DNA of 8,311 bases from Deltaproteobacteria bacterium. Its GTDB lineage: Bacteria; Desulfobacterota; DSM-4660; Desulfatiglandales; B25-G16. Below are positions 1 through 6,892 of the stretch, piece by piece. Position 1 is the stretch's first letter. Every line of letters starts with the position of its first letter. The stretch is from contig CP070660.1 of assembly GCA_020355145.1 (NCBI GenBank), positions 221,537-229,847 on the forward strand. Reading direction: 5' to 3'. The notes beneath the pieces were generated by a model, which ran no database searches, was not told where the DNA came from, and saw only the letters and a program-made list of their open reading frames with translations. Made by a program: the position numbers and the translations under genes.

Positions 1-255
1 GCCAGCAGTGTGGCATTTAATGTAGCAAGGAAAATAGCACTTAAGACAGCCGGCAGGGATATATTTTTGGATAATGATCTGTCAGATAATGCCCTAAAGA
101 TCCAAATGGAGAGGTTGCTCAGTCTGGCAAGACATAAGGGCTGGGCTATAGGCATTGGACATCCTCACAAAAAGACCCTTAAGCTCCTAAAGAGATTCCA
201 ATGGACCCTTAATAATGAGGCCGAGGTGGTACCTATTTCTAAACTGGTTAATTGA
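1..255 (+). CDS. Divergent polysaccharide deacetylase family protein, C-terminal fragment (5' truncated)
   Basis: The reading frame is open from base 1 to the TGA at 253-255, so this is the last 84 residues of a longer gene that begins upstream. The fragment reads through GRDIFLDND, then a helix with paired Leu and Arg residues, then AIGIGHPHKKTL and a closing VVPISKLVN. This order (FLDND, I-GHP-TL, VP-S-LV) is typical of the C-terminal end of the divergent polysaccharide deacetylase (YibQ/DUF610-type) family, whose fold resembles NodB carbohydrate esterases. The family is usually exported and linked to the cell envelope, but its substrate is not well established. The catalytic N-terminal part is outside the window, so activity cannot be judged. 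The GTG at base 10 is internal and not the start. The aminotransferase gene begins 21 bases after the stop, which suggests one operon. Confidence 0.72.
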   Translation, partial: ASSVAFNVARKIALKTAGRDIFLDNDLSDNALKIQMERLLSLARHKGWAIGIGHPHKKTLKLLKRFQWTLNNEAEVVPISKLVN

Positions 256-262
256 CCCTAAG

Positions 263-269
263 AAGGAGG
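263..269 (+). promoter_or_regulatory. Ribosome binding site that selects the TTG start of the aminotransferase
   Basis: AAGGAGG sits seven bases before the TTG at 277. It is a near-perfect Shine-Dalgarno match, and no ATG or GTG in the right frame competes with it. The conserved family N-terminus (NIPLLGLKKQYEAIKDEI) begins directly after the TTG, which confirms this uncommon start codon. Confidence 0.8.
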
Positions 270-276
270 ATCAGGG

Positions 277-1437
277 TTGAACATACCTTTACTGGGTTTA
301 AAGAAACAGTATGAGGCCATTAAAGATGAGATCATACCAGCTACCATGGAGGTTTATCAATCGCAGAGGTTTATCCTGGGTCCAAAGGTGGAGGAATTGG
401 AAAGAAAAATAGCCGCTTACACTAAGGTCAAGTATGCGGTGGGTGTCTCTTCAGGCACGGATGCCTTGCTCATATCCTTAATGAGTGCAGGCATTGGTCC
501 TGGGGATCTGGTAGTTACCTCCCCTTATACATTTTTTTCCACCGCTGGTTCAATTGCCAGATTAGGTGCTATTCCTGTTTTTGTAGATATAGACAATCTT
601 ACCTATAATATTGATCCAGGGAAATTAGAGAAGAGCATTTCTGGATTAAACCCGGGGGAGAGGTCTCGATTAAGGGCAATATTACCTGTTCATCTTTTTG
701 GGCAATGTGCAGATATGGATGATATTATAGCAATAGCAAGATCTTTAGGGATACCAATTATAGAGGATGCAGCTCAGGCTATTGGGGCAGAATATATGTC
801 TTCTGATGGATCTTTGAAGAGAGCGGGGTCTATGGGCAACTATGGTTGCTTTTCCTTTTTCCCCTCGAAAAATCTTGGTTCCTTTGGGGATGGGGGTATG
901 GTTACCACAAACGATGAGGAGGCATTTCAAAGACTTAAGATAATGAGGGTCCATGGGTCTCAACCAAAATATTACCATAAGGTTATCGGTGGAAATTTTA
1001 GGCTTGATGCCCTTCAGGCAGCCATTCTCCTGATAAAATTTAATTATCTTGAGCGGTGGACTGAAAAGAGGAGAAAGAATGCACGCATTTATAGGGTGCT
1101 GTTTGCCAGGAAAGCTATAAGAGGCATTGAGCTCCCTTTTGAGGGAAAAGGAAGACATATATATAACCAATTTGTAATAAAAATTGATCAAAAGAGGGAT
1201 GAGCTAAAGAGATATCTAACCAACCAGGGGATAGGTTGCGAGATCTATTATCCAGTTCCACTTCATATTCAGGAGTGTTTTCGATATTTGGGTTATCGCC
1301 CAGAGGATTGCCCTGTTTCCCTTGAGGCCGCAGCAAAGACTATTGCTTTACCGATTTACCCGGAGTTAAGAGAGGAGCAGATTGAATATATTGTAGAAAA
1401 GATAGGTTCTTTTTATAAAGATAATATAAGTAGTTAG
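277..1437 (+). CDS. DegT/DnrJ/EryC1/StrS family PLP-dependent aminotransferase
   Basis: This is a cytoplasmic fold-type I, PLP-dependent enzyme of 386 residues, a normal length for the family, which usually transfers an amino group to a keto sugar nucleotide for surface glycans or secondary metabolites. Visible landmarks are the N-terminal PLLGLKKQY, the phosphate-cup SSGTDA (58-63), SPYTFFSTAGSI (82-93), EDAAQAIGA (163-171, Asp164 expected to contact the pyridine nitrogen), and SFFPSKNLGSFGDGG (193-207) with the Schiff-base Lys198. The GGNFRLDALQAAIL motif starts near 238. Translation starts at TTG behind a strong ribosome binding site. The PAC2 gene starts two bases after the stop, so coupling is likely. 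No dehydratase, dehydrogenase or nucleotidyltransferase lies alongside, so the sugar substrate cannot be named; a WbpE/WecE-like role is possible. The family call is secure and the substrate unknown. Confidence 0.93.
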   Translation: MNIPLLGLKKQYEAIKDEIIPATMEVYQSQRFILGPKVEELERKIAAYTKVKYAVGVSSGTDALLISLMSAGIGPGDLVVTSPYTFFSTAGSIARLGAIPVFVDIDNLTYNIDPGKLEKSISGLNPGERSRLRAILPVHLFGQCADMDDIIAIARSLGIPIIEDAAQAIGAEYMSSDGSLKRAGSMGNYGCFSFFPSKNLGSFGDGGMVTTNDEEAFQRLKIMRVHGSQPKYYHKVIGGNFRLDALQAAILLIKFNYLERWTEKRRKNARIYRVLFARKAIRGIELPFEGKGRHIYNQFVIKIDQKRDELKRYLTNQGIGCEIYYPVPLHIQECFRYLGYRPEDCPVSLEAAAKTIALPIYPELREEQIEYIVEKIGSFYKDNISS

Positions 1438-1439
1438 TT

Positions 1440-2297
1440 GTGAGCATGACTGAAGACTTTGTCACATTTTATCAAACACCCCCATTACATAACCCAATAC
1501 TGATTGTCGGATTTGAGGGCTGGTCAAATGCTGGCAATATCGCACTGCAGTCAATTGAGTACATTATTCAAAAAAAAGGGGCTAATCTGATAGCCGAAAT
1601 AGATCAAGATCCTTTTTACCAGTTTACCCAAAACAGACCAGTTGTTACTATTAAGAAAGGAAGGCTTCGGGCTATATATCTAAAGAATATATATTTTTAT
1701 CTTTGGCCTAACAAGAAAGGAAAGAATGATCTTATCCTCTTAAAGGCGCAAGAGCCAGATTATAGATGGCCCAGCTTTGTTCAGACCCTGTTTCATCTAT
1801 GTAAACAATGGGGGGTTTCTCTTATCATGAGTGTTGGGGGTGTGCATGATGATGTGCTTCACACCGAGGCAATAGTCTCTGGGGTCTATTCTTTTAGGGA
1901 GGGGAGAGATGTCTTTATGAAAAAGGACATCCATCTGATTGAGTATGAGGGTCCCTCGGGGATCCATTCCCTTATTATGCAAAAGGCGGAAAAAGAAGGA
2001 TGCCCATTTATTGGGCTTTGGGGCCACTCCCCACTATACCTTAGGGGTACAAATTTTAGGGTGGTACTTAGGATTGTTAATCTAATCGCCTCTTTCTTTG
2101 CCTTTTCTATTGATACCATTGAACTTGAGAGTTCTTTAAAGGAACTTGAGCATCAAATTGGGGAGATTTTAGAAACGAATTCAGAATTGAGGGAATATAC
2201 AAAGAAGATTAAAAAGATCAGAAAAGGGGAGCCACGAAGGAAGGATACACCAAAGGTTATAAATATAAAGGATTTTATCAGGCCTAAGGATTCATAA
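1440..2297 (+). CDS. PAC2 family protein (proteasome assembly chaperone-like fold)
   Basis: The 285-residue product matches the PAC2 (DUF75) family. Landmarks are NPILIVGFEGWSNAGN (18-33), SVGGVHDDVLHTEAIVSGVY (131-150), and a GHSPLYLRGTNFR segment (195-207) followed by a helix carrying VVLRIVNLIASFFAF. Residues about 228-262 form a Lys/Glu-rich, probably coiled-coil helix, and the tail is basic. In eukaryotes and archaea, relatives act as proteasome assembly or binding chaperones. The bacterial members have no settled function, so none is assigned. There is no signal peptide, and a cytoplasmic location is expected. The start is either GTG 1440 or the in-frame ATG 1446. Neither has a strong ribosome binding site; GTG 1440 is listed because the weak AAGTAG is better spaced from it. 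Translation is probably coupled to the aminotransferase, whose stop ends two bases earlier. purA follows, which may be functional linkage or only operon packing. Confidence 0.85.
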   Translation: MSMTEDFVTFYQTPPLHNPILIVGFEGWSNAGNIALQSIEYIIQKKGANLIAEIDQDPFYQFTQNRPVVTIKKGRLRAIYLKNIYFYLWPNKKGKNDLILLKAQEPDYRWPSFVQTLFHLCKQWGVSLIMSVGGVHDDVLHTEAIVSGVYSFREGRDVFMKKDIHLIEYEGPSGIHSLIMQKAEKEGCPFIGLWGHSPLYLRGTNFRVVLRIVNLIASFFAFSIDTIELESSLKELEHQIGEILETNSELREYTKKIKKIRKGEPRRKDTPKVINIKDFIRPKDS

Positions 2298-2355
2298 TCA
2301 GGTGTCCCATCTCTGTATTATTCCTAAAGAGGGTGCAGAGGGGATTCTCTTGTTT

Positions 2356-2360
2356 GAGGT
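2356..2360 (+). promoter_or_regulatory. Ribosome binding site fixing the purA start
   Basis: GAGGT lies eight bases before the ATG at 2369. This and the conserved N-terminus place the purA start at 2369, not at the in-frame GTG at 2333, which would add 12 residues without family similarity. Confidence 0.7.
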
Positions 2361-2368
2361 ATAAGAAT

Positions 2369-3673
2369 ATGGCTAATGTCGTTGTTATTGGCACCCAGTG
2401 GGGTGACGAAGGAAAGGGGAAGGTAGTTGATCTTCTAAGTGCTCATGCAAAAAGGATAGTTAGATTTCAAGGGGGAAACAATGCGGGACATACACTTGTG
2501 GTACATGGTGAGCGATTTATCTTCCATCTTATACCTTCTGGGATCCTTTATCCAGATACGAGATGTCTCATAGGTAATGGGGTAGTCGTTGACCCTGAGG
2601 TCTTGTTGGAGGAGATAAAGGAATTGGTTGATAGAGGAATAGCTATCAGCCCTGAAAAATTAGGCTTAAGCGAGCGGGCCCATCTGATAATGCCTTACCA
2701 TAAGGCCATTGATATAGCTCGTGAAAAGGCAAAAGGGGACTCCAAGATCGGGACCACTGGAAGGGGCATAGGTCCGTGCTACGAAGATAAGGTAGCCAGG
2801 GTGGGGATAAGGGCCGTTGATCTAACAGAACTGGATATATTAAAGGAGAAGATCAGGGCAAATCTCGGCGAGAAGAATTTTTATCTTACCAATCTCTTTG
2901 GCTGCGAGCCGCTTGAATATCAGTCTATATTAGAGGAATACCTCTCACTATCCCATGAACTCTCACCATTTATTGTTGATGTCTCCATGGAACTGGATGA
3001 GGCAATGAGAAGGAAGGAGAATATCCTTTTCGAAGGTGCCCAGGGAACGCATTTGGATGTTGACCATGGTACATATCCCTTTGTTACCTCTTCCAACCCA
3101 GTGGCGGCAACTGCATGCATCGGGGCAGGAATAGGCCCAAAGGGATTGGGCAGTATTGTAGGCATTGTAAAGGCATATACAACTCGGGTTGGCAGTGGCC
3201 CGTTTGTGAGTGAGCTAACGGATGATGCCGGTAATTATCTACAGGAAAGAGGGCAAGAATTTGGTGCCACCACTGGTAGGCGACGTAGGTGTGGCTGGCT
3301 GGATCTAGTTGCGGTGGGGTATTCGGTAAGGATAAATGGAATTAACCATCTGGCAATAACAAAACTCGATGTATTGACAGGCTTGGATCCGATTAACCTC
3401 TGTATAGCATACGAGTATCAGGGAAGGAGGCTGGAAAGTGTCCCGGCTAAACTATCTGCGCTTTACAACTGCAACCCTGTTTATGAAGAGATAGATGGGT
3501 GGAAAGAGGATATCTCTGGAGCAAGGGCCTTTGAAGAACTACCGAAAAATGTCCAGACCTATGTAAGAAGGATAGAGGAGTTTGTTGGTGTTCCAGTTTC
3601 TATCATATCTGTTGGCTCGGGCAGGGAGGATACGATTTTTTGCAAAAATCCCTTTGATGACACTACTGCTTAA
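2369..3673 (+). CDS. purA: Adenylosuccinate synthase
   Basis: PurA joins IMP and aspartate using GTP to give adenylosuccinate, the first committed step from IMP to AMP, in the cytoplasm. From the ATG at 2369 the protein has 434 residues, close to the usual 430. It carries the P-loop-like GTQWGDEGKGK (8-18) with catalytic Asp13, and QGGNNAGHT (34-42) with catalytic His41. Further on come TTGRGIGPCYEDK, the substrate loop EGAQGTHLDVDHGTYPFVTSSNP, TTGRRRRCGWLD and the guanine-binding TKLDVLTG. All expected catalytic residues are present and the frame is intact. A 71-base gap separates it from the PAC2 gene; no convincing promoter or terminator was seen there, so it may belong to the same transcript. 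No clear terminator follows it either. The identification is very secure. Confidence 0.98.
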   Translation: MANVVVIGTQWGDEGKGKVVDLLSAHAKRIVRFQGGNNAGHTLVVHGERFIFHLIPSGILYPDTRCLIGNGVVVDPEVLLEEIKELVDRGIAISPEKLGLSERAHLIMPYHKAIDIAREKAKGDSKIGTTGRGIGPCYEDKVARVGIRAVDLTELDILKEKIRANLGEKNFYLTNLFGCEPLEYQSILEEYLSLSHELSPFIVDVSMELDEAMRRKENILFEGAQGTHLDVDHGTYPFVTSSNPVAATACIGAGIGPKGLGSIVGIVKAYTTRVGSGPFVSELTDDAGNYLQERGQEFGATTGRRRRCGWLDLVAVGYSVRINGINHLAITKLDVLTGLDPINLCIAYEYQGRRLESVPAKLSALYNCNPVYEEIDGWKEDISGARAFEELPKNVQTYVRRIEEFVGVPVSIISVGSGREDTIFCKNPFDDTTA

Positions 3674-3863
3674 ATTGAATCCACCTTTTCCCTCTCCTCA
3701 GCCTTGCTGGATAAAAATAGCTTGCATGGCCTTCTTGACTAATTATGAGATTTCTATTAGAGAATCAAAGGATAAAACCAGATACGCATCCTAGGCCATA
3801 AGGGAAAGGAGGTTCAGAGAAGAATTCTACTAATATTCAAGATTGTGAAAGGGGGGTCTAATC
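3674..3863 (+). other. 190-base intergenic region before cstA; weak promoter candidate only
   Basis: No gene, tRNA or clear hairpin terminator is seen here. TTGACT at 3735-3740 is a good -35 hexamer, but the best element at normal spacing, TAGAGA at 3758-3763, is a poor -10, so a cstA promoter here is only possible. A sigma-54 type GG/GC pair was looked for and not found at the proper spacing. The region ends in the cstA ribosome binding site AAGGGGGG (3849-3856), seven bases before the ATG. Confidence 0.3.
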
Positions 3864-5588
3864 ATGTCATCATTTATTATCGTTATCGGTGTTTTGATTT
3901 ACCTAATTCTCTATTTTACCTACGGCAAAAAGATAGAAAGGGATGTCGTAAAGGCCTCGGACTCTACAGAGACACCGTCCAAGCGCCTCTATGATGGGGT
4001 AGATTATATCCCGGCAAGGCGAGGGGTCCTTTTCGGACATCACTTTGCCTCTATTGCCGGTGCTGCCCCGATTATTGGCCCAGCAGTGGCGATGTGCTGG
4101 GGCTGGGTTCCCGGTCTGCTCTGGGTCTGGTTGGGTAATGCCTTCATAGGGGCCGTTCACGACTATCTGGGCCTGATGGCATCTGTTCGCTATGACGGTA
4201 AGTCGATTCAGTTTGTCGCCACAGATCTCATAGGGAAGAGAACAGGAACGGCTTTCTACTGGATCGTCTTCTTGGCCGTCATCATGGTCGTGGCCGCATT
4301 CAGCTCTGTTGTAGGAGGGATGTTTGTCAGAACTCCGGCTATTGCCTCTGCCTATATCTGGGCAATTGTGGCAGCCCTTATCCTGGGTGTCTTGATCTAC
4401 CGAGTTAAGATGAATTTTACCGTGGCCACCCTCATCGGCATCGCTATGCTGATCGGCTCCATATGGCTGGGTGTCGCGTTACCTGTAAAGGCGAGTCTTC
4501 AAACCTGGTTGATTGTATTTTTTTTCTATATAATCATTGCGGCCGCTATTCCTGTTAATGTCCTATTACAGCCGAGGGACTATCTGAATTCCTGGCTCCT
4601 GTTTGGGGGCCTGTTCTTGGGCTTTCTTGCAGCGGTTTTTGCGTTCAGGGGATTTGAGGTACCTGCATTTTCAGGTTTCTCGCCCATCCTCCTCGGCGAC
4701 AAGCCCACACCCTTCTGGCCGGCAATTCCCCTGATCATCGCCTGCGGATCCCTTTCCGGATTCCACTCCCTTGTGGCCTCGGGCACAACCTCAAAACAGC
4801 TCGAAAAGGAAAGTGATGCACTGTTCATCGGTTACGGGGGTATGTTTTTCGAGGGATTCCTGTCCACCATTGTTGTGGTTTCCATAGCCGGGTTTGGATA
4901 CACGGCCCTTAAGAATGCAGGTGTAAGTACTGATGTACTGAATCCGGGCAACTGGGGTGCCATGTTTACCAAGGCCTCCGCGTCTGTTAAGCTGGGCAAG
5001 GCAAACCTATTTATCCAATCGTATGCGGATATGGTGGGGGCAACATGGTTAGGAATTATTCCAACTGAGGGTGTGAAGGTCATCGCCGGCATGTGGGTCG
5101 CCGCCTTTGCCATGACCACCCTGGATACGACCAACCGATTGGGACGCTACTTTATTGGAGAGATGGCCGCTCCCCTGAAAGAGAGCGCCAGTGGGCTCTA
5201 TAATTTCATAACCAACCGCTGGGTCGCCTCTGTGATCCCAGCGGCATTAGGGATCTGGCTGGCCTGGAAAGGACATTGGCTGATCATTTGGGGTGCCTTT
5301 GGGGCGGCGAACCAGCTGATTGCCTCTATTGCACTCATGACCGGTGCCGGATTTGTAGCTACAAAATTAAGGTCCACATTTGCCAATGCAGCCACCATCC
5401 CGGCCTTTGCTCTCTGGATTACCGTCACTTGTGCTATTGTCTGGTTCATTGTGGTTGTTCAGCCAGGTGCCATCAAAGCAAAACCCATTCCGGGATGGTC
5501 GTCTATGGTTTTCTTGGCCATACTGTTGGTTTTGAATATCGTGTTTATTCGGGACTTTATCAAATCCAAGGCATATAAGACATCGTAA
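3864..5588 (+). CDS. cstA: Carbon starvation protein CstA family transporter
   Basis: This 574-residue integral membrane protein belongs to the CstA family. E. coli relatives include CstA, linked to peptide use in starvation, and BtsT, a pyruvate/proton symporter. Family landmarks are the N-terminal membrane helix (3-19), DGVDYIPARRGVLFGHHFASIAGAAPIIGPA (44-74), GNAFIGAVHDYLG (91-103), LQPRDYLNSWL (235-245), SGFHSLVASGTTSKQL (298-313), TTLDTTNRLGRY (418-429) and GAANQLIAS (480-488). Many hydrophobic helices fill the rest, ending near 563. The length is shorter than E. coli CstA (about 700) but usual for many bacterial members. The ATG has a strong ribosome binding site, AAGGGGGG, seven bases upstream. 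The gene is visibly richer in G+C than the upstream operon. The substrate (pyruvate, peptide or amino acid) cannot be read from sequence. A strong hairpin follows the stop. Confidence 0.96.
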   Translation: MSSFIIVIGVLIYLILYFTYGKKIERDVVKASDSTETPSKRLYDGVDYIPARRGVLFGHHFASIAGAAPIIGPAVAMCWGWVPGLLWVWLGNAFIGAVHDYLGLMASVRYDGKSIQFVATDLIGKRTGTAFYWIVFLAVIMVVAAFSSVVGGMFVRTPAIASAYIWAIVAALILGVLIYRVKMNFTVATLIGIAMLIGSIWLGVALPVKASLQTWLIVFFFYIIIAAAIPVNVLLQPRDYLNSWLLFGGLFLGFLAAVFAFRGFEVPAFSGFSPILLGDKPTPFWPAIPLIIACGSLSGFHSLVASGTTSKQLEKESDALFIGYGGMFFEGFLSTIVVVSIAGFGYTALKNAGVSTDVLNPGNWGAMFTKASASVKLGKANLFIQSYADMVGATWLGIIPTEGVKVIAGMWVAAFAMTTLDTTNRLGRYFIGEMAAPLKESASGLYNFITNRWVASVIPAALGIWLAWKGHWLIIWGAFGAANQLIASIALMTGAGFVATKLRSTFANAATIPAFALWITVTCAIVWFIVVVQPGAIKAKPIPGWSSMVFLAILLVLNIVFIRDFIKSKAYKTS

Positions 5589-5612
5589 CATTCCTGTTGG
5601 TCGCCTTATTAT

Positions 5613-5640
5613 CGGTGCACGGAGCAACCTCCGTGCACCG
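5613..5640 (+). terminator. Perfect 12-bp hairpin after cstA, probable terminator or attenuator
   Basis: Arms 5613-5624 (CGGTGCACGGAG) and 5629-5640 (CTCCGTGCACCG) are exactly complementary around the 4-base loop CAAC, and the stem extends by a T-G and an A-T pair to 5611-5642. The stretch after it (GTTTAACTAA) has only a short T run, so termination may be partial. It lies 24 bases after the cstA stop and 33 bases before the next gene. It could therefore also lower expression of the downstream genes or protect the cstA mRNA 3' end. Confidence 0.7.
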
Positions 5641-5673
5641 GTTTAACTAACCTTAGCGTGCAAAGCTATCCTG

Positions 5674-5955
5674 ATGGGTCTTTCAATTCTGAGGTTTTTT
5701 CGACGTATCTTTTCCGGCCTTCATACCTCGCAGCGCGAAAATGCAGTTGCACTCACGATTGTCGAGACGGAGGAGCTGGAAAATATCTTTGCACTTCTGG
5801 TTTTGGGATCCTTTGTGGGGCTCCCTTCTCCACCCACCTTTTTAGCTGTCGAGCTCTTACCTTTCATGGAAACGGAACTGAGGATTTTAAACCGGAGGGC
5901 CAAGGACGCCGGGGATATGCTGGCAGAGATGTGCGGAGTAATGGGTATTGAATAA
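5674..5955 (+). CDS. Small uncharacterised protein with a hydrophobic core, upstream of the ArsA-like ATPase
   Basis: This 93-residue protein is not assigned to a named family. It starts with a short basic amphipathic stretch (LRFFRRIFSG, 6-15), followed by an acidic helix, ETEELEN (31-37). A hydrophobic region (about 38-65) with a central GLPSPP (49-54) looks like a hairpin or membrane-dipping segment. The C-terminal part is a charged helix, METELRILNRRAKDAGDML. The main support for it being real is that its stop codon (TAA 5953-5955) directly abuts the ATPase ATG at 5956, a sign of translational coupling. The ATG at 5674 has no recognisable ribosome binding site, so the true start could differ. 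An overlapping frame from 5658 gives a Cys- and Gly-rich product and is judged a shadow. It may be a small membrane partner of the ATPase (inference). Confidence 0.65.
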   Translation: MGLSILRFFRRIFSGLHTSQRENAVALTIVETEELENIFALLVLGSFVGLPSPPTFLAVELLPFMETELRILNRRAKDAGDMLAEMCGVMGIE

Positions 5956-6876
5956 ATGAGGATTCTTTTTTTCACCGGAAAGGGTGGGGTAGGGAAATCC
6001 ACGATGGCGGCTGCCACGGCATGGCAGCTATCAAAAAAAAATCGTGTATTGATCGTCTCCCTTGATCCAGCACACAGTTTGGGGGACATATTTGGCGTCA
6101 CCCTTAAAGGCAGGAAAAGCCGATTTACAGACACCCTTCATCTCAAGGAGATCGACCTTCACAGGCTATCGAAGGAGTATCTACAAAGGGAAATCAACGT
6201 ACTTTCATTCACCTATAGATATCTTCAGACATTAAATCTCGACAATTACTTTTCAGTACTAAAATACTCACCGGGCATAGAAGAGTACGCGTTACTCACC
6301 GGCATTGAAGAGACGATCACAAATGAGGGGAATTTTGACTATGTCATCTTCGATACACCCCCGACGGGGTTAACCCTCAGGTTTCTTGCCCTCCCCAGGG
6401 TGACTATAATCTGGGTTGACCGATTGATCCAAATCAGACGAAAGATCTTAGAGAAGCGCTATACGATCCATAGAATAAGGGGCATTTCAAGCAAGGAAGA
6501 GACCCTGCTTAGTTATAATGAAGGAGACGATGATGTCCTGAAAAGACTCAGGACACTGAAGGAAGATTACCAGGCCCTCAACACGATCTTGCAGGGTGAG
6601 GATTGCACTGTTGTTCTGGTTTTTAATCCTGATATCCTTTCCCTCAAGGAATCTCAGAGGTTGATTGAAGGCCTTAATGATTTAAAACTCCCTCTTCGCC
6701 TGCTCATAGACAATAAGGTCACTGAAGAAAACATTGAGGCGGCCGAACGTGTTGAAAGAGATATAAGGAATAGGAAGGATGTTGCCATTGAACGGGTTTT
6801 TCTATCAAAGGCGCTCCTTGATAACAAAGGCGGAAGGCTATACGATATACCGGAGGACATTACATCTAAGCTCTAG
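5956..6876 (+). CDS. ArsA/Get3 (TRC40) family P-loop ATPase, single domain
   Basis: This 306-residue protein belongs to the SIMIBI-class ArsA/Get3 ATPases, which act as dimers that couple ATP hydrolysis to a membrane partner or client. It has the deviant Walker A GKGGVGKST (8-16) with the signature lysine, switch I DPAHSLGD (37-44), switch II DTPPTGLTLRFL (133-144), a VFNPD segment (222-226) and DNKV (252-255), where the base-contact residue is expected. It has one ATPase domain, unlike the duplicated E. coli plasmid ArsA. Only one cysteine (Cys217) is present, so both the ArsA arsenite-binding cysteines and the CxxC of eukaryotic Get3 are missing, and no arsR, arsB or arsC is nearby. An arsenic role is therefore not supported. 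The gene abuts the upstream 93-residue gene and is followed after 16 bases by a membrane-anchored protein. The family is secure and the function unknown. Confidence 0.92.
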   Translation: MRILFFTGKGGVGKSTMAAATAWQLSKKNRVLIVSLDPAHSLGDIFGVTLKGRKSRFTDTLHLKEIDLHRLSKEYLQREINVLSFTYRYLQTLNLDNYFSVLKYSPGIEEYALLTGIEETITNEGNFDYVIFDTPPTGLTLRFLALPRVTIIWVDRLIQIRRKILEKRYTIHRIRGISSKEETLLSYNEGDDDVLKRLRTLKEDYQALNTILQGEDCTVVLVFNPDILSLKESQRLIEGLNDLKLPLRLLIDNKVTEENIEAAERVERDIRNRKDVAIERVFLSKALLDNKGGRLYDIPEDITSKL

Positions 6877-6892
6877 GGGAGATTGGGAAAAG

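Noticed and set aside
745..1336. Minus-strand open frames across the aminotransferase gene
   Set aside because: They lie wholly inside a strongly conserved plus-strand gene and their translations show no recognisable motif.
2325..2355. AAGAG / CTCTT inverted repeat before purA
   Set aside because: A five-base stem with a loop of about 15 bases is too weak to call a terminator or riboswitch.
2333..2368. GTG at 2333 as the purA start, adding 12 residues
   Set aside because: The extension has no family similarity. ATG 2369 has GAGGT at eight-base spacing and begins exactly at the conserved PurA N-terminus.
3723..3763. Promoters upstream of cstA, including a sigma-54 type site
   Set aside because: TTGACT has no good -10 at proper spacing, and the GG and GC pairs near 3710-3726 are too far apart for sigma-54. 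It is kept only as a weak note in the intergenic entry.
3582..3794. 70-residue plus-strand frame across the end of purA and the following gap
   Set aside because: It mostly overlaps purA in another frame, has no ribosome binding site and no recognisable protein features.
5276..5578. 100-residue plus-strand frame inside cstA
   Set aside because: A Cys- and His-rich out-of-frame translation of a clear membrane protein gene; a shadow.
5658..5951. Alternative 97-residue frame overlapping the small gene upstream of the ATPase
   Set aside because: Its product is Cys/Gly-rich and low in structure, while the other frame gives a protein with sensible helices and a stop that abuts the ATPase start.
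5956..6876. Arsenic resistance operon
   Set aside because: The ATPase lacks arsenite-binding cysteines and no arsR, arsB or arsC gene is in the window.
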